In this document: positions 1-9,108 of the stretch, piece by piece | Numbering within the stretch: the stretch's first letter is position 1 | Layout of the letters: each line of letters begins with the position of its first letter | From: Nitrospirota bacterium | GTDB taxonomy: Bacteria; Nitrospirota; Nitrospiria; Nitrospirales; Nitrospiraceae | DNA: 9,108 bases | Assembly (NCBI GenBank): GCA_005877535.1 | Contig: VBOM01000128.1 | Location: 1-9,108, forward strand | Reading direction: 5' to 3' | Notes under the pieces: generated by a model | The model's input: the letters and a program-made list of their open reading frames with translations, nothing else | Database searches by the model: none | Told to the model about the DNA's origin: nothing | Position numbers and translations under genes: made by a program

Positions 1-38
1 CTGAGTTTATTCAGTTGATGGAGAAACAGCATGTTTAG
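1..38 (+). CDS. carA: C-terminal end of an upstream gene, probably carA (carbamoyl-phosphate synthase small subunit), partial
   Basis: Only the last eleven complete codons are present. Read from base 3 they give EFIQLMEKQHV followed by TAG at 36-38. The pattern of a Phe followed by Ile-x-Leu-Met/Ile-Glu near the very C-terminus resembles the end of carbamoyl-phosphate synthase small subunits as I remember them (the E. coli protein has FIELIEQ close to its end). CarA is the glutamine amidotransferase subunit that supplies ammonia to CarB. The call gains weight because carB lies downstream on the same strand. The stretch is too short to be certain, and an unrelated gene is possible. Confidence 0.5.
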   Translation, partial: EFIQLMEKQHV

Positions 39-207
39 CAGGAGGCTGAAAAAGTCGCTCTTCTCCCCCGCCCAGCCCAGGCGCGCCGAGACGCTCCTTT
101 CCCCGGGCGGCGTTTTTGCATCGTTCAGACCCTCAACGTCCCCGAGAGTGTACGCCTCGGCCCTGCACGCGCTGCGGCCTTGCTGGTCGGCCTTTTTGAG
201 CCTCCTG
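39..207. repeat. Short inverted-repeat element (MITE- or REP-like), 169 bases
   Basis: The ends are CAGGAGGCTGAAAAAG (39-54) and CTTTTTGAGCCTCCTG (192-207). They are reverse complements at 15 of 16 positions, and the outer nine are perfect. Bases 38 and 208 extend the pairing by one. The element begins immediately after the stop codon at 36-38. Its interior is GC-rich and has a smaller potential hairpin, CCGAG at 142-146 with CTCGG at 156-160. No protein-like reading frame is evident inside. I remember similar sequences, with AAAAAG/CTTTTT ends and a GGCCTTGCTGG segment (here 176-186), scattered between genes in Nitrospira genomes; that is recollection, not a search. The G-rich stem plus T-run could also act as a terminator for the upstream gene. 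Confidence 0.72.
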
Positions 208-291
208 CCGGGTGTTCTCCTGTCGTCCCAGACGTGCGGGCCATCGAAGTTCTGCCGTGCCGAAACGGTATCTCCGCAGCCGCAGCCTGTT

Positions 292-297
292 AGAGGG
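292..297 (+). promoter_or_regulatory. Ribosome binding site that sets the sppA start
   Basis: AGAGGG lies six bases ahead of the ATG at 304. It supports that start over the in-frame ATG at 31, which has no comparable site and whose added residues would come mostly from the repeat element. The 96 bases between the repeat and the start (208-303) show no promoter I would call with confidence. Confidence 0.6.
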
Positions 298-303
298 CAT
301 GCC

Positions 304-1254
304 ATGCTTGCTCTGCTCTGCTTTCTCGCAGTCATCGGTCTGCAAGCCGGTTGCGTTACGATCAATCTAATCGAGCCATCGGGGCCGGTGCAAGAAGTGC
401 AACTCAGCGGTACGGGCCAGGGAAAAGTCCTCTTGCTCGATCTGTCGGGGGTCATTAGCTCGCAAGATAAAGATGGCCTTGTTCCGCAACCCAACATGTT
501 AGCCACGTTCAGGGAAGAGCTGACGAGGGCGTCGAAAGACGACAAGATCAAAGCTGTGGTTGTTCGAATCAACAGTCCAGGCGGAACCGTCACCGCCTCG
601 GATATCCTGTATCACGAGTTGCGGGACTTCAAAACCAAGAGGAAGGTTCCCGTGATTGCTTCGATGATGGATGTGGCGGCGTCAGGGGGCTACTACCTGG
701 CCATGGCGGCGGACAGCATTGTGGTTCATCCCTCGACGGTGACGGGCAGTATTGGCGTCATCATGTTGACCGTCAACGCCAGGGGATTGCTCGAAAAAGT
801 GGGTGTCGAGGCCAACGCCATCACGTCCGGCCCCCGGAAGGACATGGGCTCGCCCTTTCGGGTCATGACAGCTGAGGAGCGGGGGATCTTTCAAAGCGTG
901 ATTGACTCGTTCTATCACCGGTTCCTGGCAGTGGTACAGGAGGGGCGTCCCAATCTGTCGGCTGATCAAATTAAGAAACTGGCCGACGGGCGGATCTATT
1001 CAGGAGATCAGGCAAGGGAGGCAGGCTTAATCGATGAAATCGGGTACCTGGATGACGCGATCGAGATGGCCAAGAAGAAGGCGGGGCTGACGGAGGCGCG
1101 GGTCGTAACCTATGGGCGTCGGGGGGAATATCAAAATAATATATATTCGCGTCTGTTCGGGATGAGTTCGGGCATCACCGGGCTGGTCAATCTGGATTTG
1201 CTGTCGATGGTACGGGGTGGAACACCGCAGTTCATGTATCTCTGGATGCCATGA
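304..1254 (+). CDS. sppA: Signal peptide peptidase SppA, short 316-residue form, predicted lipoprotein or membrane-anchored
   Basis: This is a serine/lysine peptidase of family S49. It acts in the cell envelope, where it degrades cleaved signal peptides and misfolded membrane segments. The oxyanion-side motif NSPGG is at residues 90-94. The nucleophile is Ser127 in AASGGYY and the general base is Lys179 in GPRKDMGSP. The 52-residue spacing equals that of Ser147 and Lys199 in Bacillus subtilis SppA. The length fits the single-domain form rather than the duplicated E. coli form. The N-terminus is hydrophobic and ends in LQAGC, with Cys17 as a possible lipid-attachment site, but the lipobox is imperfect and no basic residue precedes the hydrophobic run. 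The ATG at 304 is chosen for its ribosome binding site and signal sequence. A longer frame open from 31 adds a low-complexity extension that I regard as non-coding. The M48 protease gene follows after 53 bases. Confidence 0.9.
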   Translation: MLALLCFLAVIGLQAGCVTINLIEPSGPVQEVQLSGTGQGKVLLLDLSGVISSQDKDGLVPQPNMLATFREELTRASKDDKIKAVVVRINSPGGTVTASDILYHELRDFKTKRKVPVIASMMDVAASGGYYLAMAADSIVVHPSTVTGSIGVIMLTVNARGLLEKVGVEANAITSGPRKDMGSPFRVMTAEERGIFQSVIDSFYHRFLAVVQEGRPNLSADQIKKLADGRIYSGDQAREAGLIDEIGYLDDAIEMAKKKAGLTEARVVTYGRRGEYQNNIYSRLFGMSSGITGLVNLDLLSMVRGGTPQFMYLWMP

Positions 1255-1307
1255 CCAAAATTCCGCATTGAGTGATGTATCGATTTGTTCATTGAAGTGA
1301 TCATGCA

Positions 1308-2273
1308 ATGATTCAATCACCAGATCACAGAATCGGCAAATTCTTGGCGACGCCGGTCGGACGCCGGGCGATGCTGGCTCTGGGCGCCCAGGGGGCGATG
1401 AGTCTTTGCACGGCCCTTGGGGTTGGGTCGGCCCTGAGTCTGTTCGGCGGCCTGACGGGCTGTTACCGGGCGCCAGGCACGGCTCGCGATCAGTTGATCT
1501 TTTTCTCAGAAGAGAAGGAACTGCAATTCGGGCTGAGCGCATTCCGCGAGGTCTTACGGGCTGCTCCGCTCAGTGACAACACAGAAGTGAATGAGTTGGT
1601 GCATCGCGTGGGACGAAAAATCGCTGAAGCTGCCAACAAGCCGGAGTATCAGTGGGAGTTCGCGGTCATTCAAGATGACAAGATGGTTAATGCCTTCGCG
1701 CTTCCAGGTGGAAAGGTCGCCATCTTCACCGGGATTCTCAAAACTACGAAAGACGATGCTGGATTGGCGACGGTGATGGGTCATGAGGTCGCGCATGCGT
1801 TGCAGCGTCACGGGGTGGAGCGGATGAGCAGGAGTATCTTGGACCAAATTGCGCAATTGGGCGCATTGGGTGCGGCGGCATCCGGACGTACCAATGCCGG
1901 TGCGATTCAGGGCCTGTTGGGGGCGTACGGGGTCAATGTGTCATTGCCCTTCAATCGGAAACAAGAATCGGAAGCCGACTACATCGGCCTTCGACTGATG
2001 GCCCAAGCAGGGTACGATCCGCGTGAAGCCGTGCCGTTTTGGGAGCGCATGAGCGGCTGTCCGAGGCAGATGATCGGGAAGCTTTGTTTTCGGTCGCAAC
2101 AGGCGATACCTGAATTCCTTTCCACCCATCCGTCCGATGTGACACGTATCAATCAGATCGAAGCCTGGCTGCCCGAGGCGCTTCAGTACTATCATGGGCC
2201 TGGGAGCGAGGCAGCTCCACCGGCGCCCGCGCCATACCGGCCGACGATCGGGCCGATGCCACAAGCTAGCTGA
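1308..2273 (+). CDS. M48-family zinc metalloprotease, predicted lipoprotein (BepA/LoiP-like)
   Basis: This is a 321-residue envelope protease. The zinc motif HEVAH is at residues 159-163, with Glu160 as the catalytic base. The third metal ligand is probably Glu220 in ESEAD, 57 residues further on, with Asp224 completing the ExxxD pattern. His274 in the STHPSD segment matches in context the histidine that acts as a switch near the active site of E. coli BepA. A long signal sequence ends in a clean lipobox, Leu-Thr-Gly-Cys at 49-52. Arg19-Arg20 precede it, so export by the Tat route is possible but the motif is weak. Unlike BepA there is no C-terminal TPR domain; the last 30 or so residues are rich in Pro and Ala. 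The likely role is turnover of misassembled outer-membrane proteins, by analogy. The ribosome binding site is poor (GAAGTGA, 1294-1300). carB starts 18 bases after its stop. Confidence 0.88.
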   Translation: MIQSPDHRIGKFLATPVGRRAMLALGAQGAMSLCTALGVGSALSLFGGLTGCYRAPGTARDQLIFFSEEKELQFGLSAFREVLRAAPLSDNTEVNELVHRVGRKIAEAANKPEYQWEFAVIQDDKMVNAFALPGGKVAIFTGILKTTKDDAGLATVMGHEVAHALQRHGVERMSRSILDQIAQLGALGAAASGRTNAGAIQGLLGAYGVNVSLPFNRKQESEADYIGLRLMAQAGYDPREAVPFWERMSGCPRQMIGKLCFRSQQAIPEFLSTHPSDVTRINQIEAWLPEALQYYHGPGSEAAPPAPAPYRPTIGPMPQAS

Positions 2274-2291
2274 CTCTGAAACGAGGTCTCC

Positions 2292-5552
<3,261 letters not shown>

Positions 5553-5567
5553 AGGACGCCACAAACC

Positions 5568-6044
5568 ATGCCGACACCGATCACCAAGAAGGGGCACGAG
5601 GCGCTCCAAGCAGAGCTCGATCGCCTGCGCAAAGTCGAGCGTGCCAAAAATATCGAAGCCATTGCTGAAGCGCGGGCGCATGGCGATTTGAGCGAGAATG
5701 CGGAGTACGATGCCGCAAAAGAACGCCAGGGATTCATCGAGTCGCGTATTGTGGAACTGCAGTCGAAGCTGGCCGACGCCCGCATCGTCGAAACGGCCGG
5801 GCGAGTCTCCGAGACCATCGTGTTCGGCGCCACGGTGCTCGTGATTGAACAGGAGTCGCAGTCAAAGCGGGAGTATACGCTGGTGGGACAGGATGAAGCC
5901 GACATGAAAGTGAATCGCATCTCGATTCAGTCTCCGGTCGGCAAGGCGCTTATCGGAAAACGAGTCGGAGATTTCGTCGAGGTCAAGACACCGGTCAAGA
6001 TGGTTGAATACGAGGTGGTGGAGATTCGCTTCGAGGAGTTGTAG
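5568..6044 (+). CDS. greA: Transcription elongation factor GreA
   Basis: GreA rescues backtracked RNA polymerase by reaching through the secondary channel and stimulating cleavage of the 3' end of the nascent RNA. The 158 residues match the family length. The N-terminal coiled coil spans roughly residues 8-75. Its tip carries GDLSENAEYDAAKE, with Asp40 and Glu43 matching the E. coli acidic residues Asp41 and Glu44. The C-terminal half is the FKBP-like domain, including GKALIGKRVGD. A ribosome binding site, AGAGGA at 5551-5556, overlaps the carB stop codon, so greA is probably translated from the carB message. The carB-greA neighbourhood is common in other bacteria. Confidence 0.97.
   Translation: MPTPITKKGHEALQAELDRLRKVERAKNIEAIAEARAHGDLSENAEYDAAKERQGFIESRIVELQSKLADARIVETAGRVSETIVFGATVLVIEQESQSKREYTLVGQDEADMKVNRISIQSPVGKALIGKRVGDFVEVKTPVKMVEYEVVEIRFEEL
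6033..6038 (+). promoter_or_regulatory. Ribosome binding site for the SAM hydrolase, inside the end of greA
   Basis: GAGGAG sits within the last codons of greA, seven bases ahead of the GTG at 6046. It favours that GTG over the in-frame ATG at 6004, whose fourteen extra residues would overlap greA and match nothing in the family. The placement suggests translational coupling to greA. Confidence 0.7.
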
Positions 6045-6045
6045 C

Positions 6046-6846
6046 GTGCCGCACCCTCTGGGGCTCATCACGCTGTTGACCGATTTCGGCGATCGGGATT
6101 CTTTCGTAGCGAGTATGAAGGGGGTGATCCTCACCATCAATCCCCACAGCACCCTCGTCGATCTTTCGCATCAGCTGCCGCCCCATTCGGTCGAAGATGC
6201 CGCCTATCTCCTGAAATCCTGCTATCGATATTTTCCGGAGGGCACGGTGCATGTGGCAGTCGTCGATCCTGGCGTCGGCACCGCGCGGCGTCCCCTCATT
6301 GCACAGAGCGAGCGCTACTTCTTTCTTGCTCCCGACAACGGTCTGTTGACGCTGATTCTTGCCGAAGACCGCGAGATGGAAGTACGGGAGATTGAGAACG
6401 CGGATTATCGCCTGCCATCACCAGGCCACACCTTCGACGGCCGCGATCTCTTCGCCCCGGCTGCGGCGTGGCTGACCAAGCAACAGCCGTTCGCGTCCTT
6501 CGGACGACTCATCGACGACTGCAAGACCTTTACGATTGCGAAACCGAAATGGGAAGCCATGGCTCTGGTGGGGGAGATCGTCCACGTTGATCGATTCGGC
6601 AATCTGATTTCCAACCTCACACCCCAACATATGGAGGAACTTCGAGAAATTACGAAGCGGCCAAACCCGCTGATCCGTATTGCCGGCCACACGATCGACG
6701 GACTCGTCGGGAGCTATCATGAAGGGGATGCGCGGGTACCTCGTGCCCTGATCAATAGTAATGGCCAGCTGGAAATCTTTCTCAGAGAGGGCAGCGCCGC
6801 ATCGTTGCTTCAGCTTGGCACAAGAGAAGCCGTCAGGCTGGTGTGA
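6046..6846 (+). CDS. S-adenosyl-L-methionine hydrolase (DUF62, SAM hydroxide adenosyltransferase family)
   Basis: This 266-residue protein belongs to the family that splits S-adenosylmethionine into adenosine and methionine using water; its relatives are the fluorinase and chlorinase. Family motifs run in order: LTDFGDRDSFV near residues 11-21, VVDPGVGTARRP at 72-83, PDNGL at 96-100, TFDGRDLFAPAAA from 129 and DRFGNLISNL in the C-terminal domain. Asp74 and Arg81 have the seven-residue spacing of Asp68 and Arg75 of the Pyrococcus enzyme PH0463. The catalytic His127 of that enzyme lies in FHGRD; here the motif is FDGRD, so Asp131 replaces it, and the nearest His is residue 128. The start is the GTG one base after the greA stop. 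The 3' end overlaps bioA on the other strand by 14 bases. The family is certain; the activity is less so because of Asp131. Confidence 0.92.
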   Translation: MPHPLGLITLLTDFGDRDSFVASMKGVILTINPHSTLVDLSHQLPPHSVEDAAYLLKSCYRYFPEGTVHVAVVDPGVGTARRPLIAQSERYFFLAPDNGLLTLILAEDREMEVREIENADYRLPSPGHTFDGRDLFAPAAAWLTKQQPFASFGRLIDDCKTFTIAKPKWEAMALVGEIVHVDRFGNLISNLTPQHMEELREITKRPNPLIRIAGHTIDGLVGSYHEGDARVPRALINSNGQLEIFLREGSAASLLQLGTREAVRLV

Positions 6847-8218
6847 GCGAGGATGTTCCGGTGACTGTCGCAATGGCACGATGCACAGTTGCGACCATGC
6901 GCGCGAGTGTCAAGGCATCGGTCGAGAGGGGCGGCAACAGCACTATGATGTGTCCCAGCGGTCTTAACAACAAACCGTGGCGTCTGGCCTCCTGTGTGAC
7001 TCGATGGCCCATTCGAGTTTCGAGGGGATAGGGTTTGCGCGTCTTCTTGTCCTCCACCAACTCGATGGCTGCTATGAATCCCCGCTGCCGAATGTCACCC
7101 ACGTGGGGCAGTTGCCACAGTGGCTGCAGGAGTCGCGCCATCGTCTTGATCTTGGGTTGTAGTCGAACGAGCGTCTTGTCTTTCTTGAACACCTCCAGGT
7201 TGGCCAGCGCCACGGCGCAGCTGAGCGGGTTACCGGTATAGCTGTGTCCATGGAAAAATGTTTTAAAGTCTTCGTATTTGCCGAGAAAAGCCTGGTAGAT
7301 TTCGTCGGTGGTGAGTGTTGCTGCGAGTGGCATGTAGCCGCCGGTCAGGCCTTTGCTGATGGCCATCAAGTCCGGCGTGACCTGCTCATGCTGGCAGGCG
7401 AACATCTTGCCGGTACGACCGAATCCGGTGGCAACTTCGTCGGCAATCAAGAGGACATTGTACTTGGTGCACAATTCACGAATTCGCTTCAGATAGCCCG
7501 GAGGAGAGGTCAGCATTCCTGCTGCGGCTTGAACTAGCGGCTCGATGATGAAGCCGGCCAGTGTGCGGTGATGCTCTTTGAGGATCTGTTCAATCGGGTC
7601 GAGGCAGGCCATCCGGCATGAAGGGTAGGTCAAACTGAGCGGGCAACGATAGCAATAGGGCGGGTCGGCTTCGACGGCGTGGAACAACAGCGACTTGAAT
7701 CGCGAATGGAATAGTTCGATGTTGCCCACACTGACAGCGCCGATGGTATCGCCATGGTAGGCCAGCTTCAGATGCAGAAAGCTGTGCTTGGGGCCGGCCT
7801 CGGGACTTCGCTGTTGCCAGTACTGCACCGCCATTTTGAGTGCGACTTCGACTGCTGTCGACCCATTGTCGGAATAAAACACACGCGCCAGGCCTTTGGG
7901 TGCAATTCGAATCAATGCTCGCGCGAGCTGAATCGCCGGGGGATTGGAGAGTCCGAACAACGTTGAATGCGCGACCTTATCCAGCTGTCGCTTGATCGCA
8001 CGATCGAGCGTCGGATGGCGATGGCCATGGAGATTGACCCAGATGGACGAGGTCCCATCGAGATACCTGTTCCCTTCCGTATCGATCAGGTAGGGCCCTT
8101 TCCCTCGCTCGATAATGAGCGGCTCCTCCTGTTCCCATTCCCGCATTTGGGTGAAGGGATGCCAGAGGTACCGGTGATCCCAATCAATCAGCTGTCGAGC
8201 AGAAGGTTTTAGTGCCAC
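6833..8218 (-). CDS. bioA: 7,8-diaminopelargonate aminotransferase (biotin synthesis), BioA/BioK type
   Basis: This PLP-dependent class III aminotransferase converts 7-keto-8-aminopelargonate to 7,8-diaminopelargonate, the step before dethiobiotin. The PLP lysine is Lys289 in SKGLTGG and Asp260 in ADEVATGFGRTG contacts the pyridine nitrogen. Residues 117-121 (DNGST) hold the phosphate, and YHGDT at 154-158 stacks on the cofactor. The N-terminal WHPFTQM and SSIWVNLHGH segments, with the later IGAVSVGNIELFH and HVGDIRQRGF, look closer to the lysine-using Bacillus subtilis enzyme (BioK) than to E. coli BioA, which has WHPYTSM and SSWW; this is from memory. A cysteine group (189, 192, 201, 205) lies in the middle. 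The start is GTG at 8218, the only candidate after the upstream in-frame stop, and no clear ribosome binding site precedes it. No other bio gene is present, so biotin genes must lie elsewhere. At 461 residues it is full length. Confidence 0.92.
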   Translation of the reverse strand: MALKPSARQLIDWDHRYLWHPFTQMREWEQEEPLIIERGKGPYLIDTEGNRYLDGTSSIWVNLHGHRHPTLDRAIKRQLDKVAHSTLFGLSNPPAIQLARALIRIAPKGLARVFYSDNGSTAVEVALKMAVQYWQQRSPEAGPKHSFLHLKLAYHGDTIGAVSVGNIELFHSRFKSLLFHAVEADPPYCYRCPLSLTYPSCRMACLDPIEQILKEHHRTLAGFIIEPLVQAAAGMLTSPPGYLKRIRELCTKYNVLLIADEVATGFGRTGKMFACQHEQVTPDLMAISKGLTGGYMPLAATLTTDEIYQAFLGKYEDFKTFFHGHSYTGNPLSCAVALANLEVFKKDKTLVRLQPKIKTMARLLQPLWQLPHVGDIRQRGFIAAIELVEDKKTRKPYPLETRMGHRVTQEARRHGLLLRPLGHIIVLLPPLSTDALTLARMVATVHRAIATVTGTSSLTPA

Positions 8219-8367
8219 AGTGTAGGAGTTGTAGAAGAGCGAATGGCGTAACGCGTGAAATCAGAAAAACCAGGATCCTGCCATTTACGACAGGCTATCA
8301 ACCATATGCGGTTATCGGATCTCTTGTTGGCGCGGCGCGGAGCGGATTATACGAGGAGGCGATTGCT

Positions 8368-8396
8368 TTGACAACCTCGGGGGCAGTAACTATAAT
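8368..8396 (+). promoter_or_regulatory. Sigma-70-type promoter for lepA, full consensus
   Basis: TTGACA at 8368-8373 and TATAAT at 8391-8396 are exact matches to both hexamers, and the spacer is the ideal 17 bases. The predicted transcription start falls at about 8403, giving a leader of about 25 bases to the TTG at 8428. Position and orientation fit lepA. Confidence 0.87.
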
Positions 8397-8410
8397 AACA
8401 CGATGTTATT
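8394..8410. promoter_or_regulatory. Perfect palindrome across the lepA -10 box and start point, possible operator
   Basis: AATAACA (8394-8400), a three-base centre CGA, then TGTTATT (8404-8410) form an exact 7+7 inverted repeat. It covers the last bases of the -10 hexamer and the predicted start point. Only its right half would be transcribed, which makes a DNA-binding site likelier than an RNA hairpin. I do not recognise a regulator for it, and chance in an AT-rich patch is possible. Confidence 0.4.
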
Positions 8411-8427
8411 GGGAAATGAGTTAAGAT

Positions 8428-9108
8428 TTGCAAAGCCTCATACGCAATTTCTCGATTATTGCCCATATCGATCACGGCAAATCAACCCTCGCTGACCGGT
8501 TCCTGGAAGCTACGGGCGCTGTCTCGTCCCGAGAATCGAAAGAACAGATTCTCGACGCGATGGACCTGGAGCGTGAACGCGGGATTACGATAAAGGCCCA
8601 CGCGGTTGCGGTCCGGTATCAGGCCAAGGATGGGAAGACGTATGCCTTGCATTTGATCGATACGCCGGGTCACGTCGACTTTACCTATGAAGTGTCGCGC
8701 AGTTTGGCTGCCTGCGAAGGCGCGCTCTTGCTCGTCGATGCCACGCAGGGGGTGCAGGCCCAGACGATTGCCAATGTGAATCTGGCGATGGCCAATAACC
8801 TCACGATCATTCCGGTCATCAATAAGATCGACCTCGCGAGCGCCGATCTGGAAGGCACCAAGCAGTCGATCTCGGACGTGCTGATGCTGGATGCGACCGA
8901 TGCCCTGCCGATCAGCGCGAAAGAGGGACGTGGTGTGCCGGAGGTGCTGGAGGCAGTCATTGCCAGGATTCCTCCACCGTCTGGCGATTCCAAGGCACCG
9001 CTCAAGGCGCTCATTTTCGACTCCTGGTTTGATAATTATCAGGGGGTGATCGTGCTGACGAGAGTCGTGGACGGAGCCCTGCAGCCTGGGATGAAGATCA
9101 AAGTCATG
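8428..9108 (+). CDS. lepA: Elongation factor 4 (LepA), N-terminal 227 residues, cut by the window end
   Basis: LepA is a translational GTPase related to EF-G that acts on the ribosome; back-translocation and a role in initiation or 30S assembly have been proposed. GTPase motifs are all present: AHIDHGKST at residues 12-20 (P-loop), RERGITIKA in switch I, DTPGH at 78-82 with His82 in the catalytic position, NKID at 132-135, and SAK in ALPISAKEG. The segment ends in the start of domain II ([15 protein letters not shown]), and about 370 residues should follow beyond the window. The start is TTG at 8428, because an in-frame TAA lies at 8422-8424 and no other start codon precedes the family N-terminus ([15 protein letters not shown]). 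Only a weak GAG at 8418-8420 could serve as ribosome binding site. It is transcribed away from bioA. Confidence 0.96.
   Translation, partial: MQSLIRNFSIIAHIDHGKSTLADRFLEATGAVSSRESKEQILDAMDLERERGITIKAHAVAVRYQAKDGKTYALHLIDTPGHVDFTYEVSRSLAACEGALLLVDATQGVQAQTIANVNLAMANNLTIIPVINKIDLASADLEGTKQSISDVLMLDATDALPISAKEGRGVPEVLEAVIARIPPPSGDSKAPLKALIFDSWFDNYQGVIVLTRVVDGALQPGMKIKVM

Larger units (their letters stand above)
8219..8427. other. Divergent intergenic region between bioA and lepA
   Basis: This 209-base spacer must drive both genes. The lepA side has a strong promoter (listed separately). On the bioA side I could not find a pair of elements worth calling. The spacer also holds a perfect 10-base palindrome, CAGGATCCTG, at 8271-8280, and an AACC/GGTT pair around CATATG near 8300-8313. 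A plus-strand open frame across 8212-8424 has no protein-like features. Confidence 0.6.

Noticed and set aside
31..303. In-frame 91-residue N-terminal extension of SppA from the ATG at 31
   Set aside because: It reads through the repeat element, is rich in Arg, Pro and Ser without family similarity, and overlaps the end of the upstream gene. The ATG at 304 has a good ribosome site and a hydrophobic signal sequence.
1294..1328. Possible hairpin around the M48 start codon (GTGAT with ATCAC)
   Set aside because: The stem is only about five pairs with a long loop in an AT-rich patch, so chance is the better explanation.
1027..1542. Minus-strand open frame across the sppA to M48 junction
   Set aside because: It is antisense to two well-supported genes, has low-complexity composition and no ribosome site or motif.
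6004..6045. Upstream ATG for the SAM hydrolase
   Set aside because: The added residues overlap greA and fit no family N-terminus; the GTG at 6046 has GAGGAG seven bases ahead.
7604..7654. Reading the BioA cysteine cluster as an iron-sulphur site
   Set aside because: The spacing does not match a known cluster motif; it is reported only as a conserved-looking group to check.
8271..8280. Palindrome CAGGATCCTG upstream of bioA
   Set aside because: A single ten-base palindrome without promoter elements nearby is too weak to call as an operator.
8368..8400. BirA (biotin repressor) operator near bioA
   Set aside because: TTGACAACC partly resembles a BirA half-site, but there is no matching second half at the right distance, and TTGACA is better explained as the lepA -35 box.

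Overview
The window is a chromosomal housekeeping stretch from a moderately GC-rich Gram-negative bacterium, most likely a member of Nitrospirota close to Nitrospira. Three observations point that way: a short inverted-repeat element at 39-207 that resembles a family I remember from Nitrospira genomes, two predicted envelope lipoproteins, and the overall gene set. No rRNA or tRNA gene is in the window, so the assignment is an inference. I saw no CRISPR array, transposase, phage gene or recognisable defence system, and found no convincing candidate for an undescribed multi-gene system.

Layout from left to right. Bases 1-38 hold the last codons of a gene that looks like carA, the small subunit of carbamoyl-phosphate synthetase. 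A 169-base element with inverted ends starts at the base after its stop codon. Then comes a plus-strand block: sppA (304-1254), an M48 zinc-metalloprotease lipoprotein (1308-2273), carB (2292-5552), greA (5568-6044) and a DUF62 S-adenosylmethionine hydrolase (6046-6846). From the protease onward the gaps are only 18, 15 and 1 bases, so these genes probably share transcripts. The hydrolase and the minus-strand bioA (6833-8218) run into each other tail to tail and overlap by 14 bases. A 209-base divergent spacer follows, carrying a textbook sigma-70 promoter. Last is lepA (elongation factor 4) from 8428, cut off by the window edge.

Working together: carA and carB encode the two subunits of the enzyme that makes carbamoyl phosphate for pyrimidines and arginine. 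The neighbourhood carA-carB-greA is familiar in many bacteria. Here two envelope-quality-control genes and a repeat appear to sit between the two car genes. The hydrolase, which would split S-adenosylmethionine, carries an Asp where the characterised family has its catalytic His. BioA makes 7,8-diaminopelargonate for biotin and looks more like the lysine-using Bacillus enzyme than the SAM-using E. coli enzyme. LepA and GreA belong to translation and transcription elongation.

The items most worth following up are the repeat element, the split car locus, the His-to-Asp change in the hydrolase, the amino donor of BioA, and the consensus promoter with an overlapping perfect palindrome ahead of a TTG-initiated lepA.
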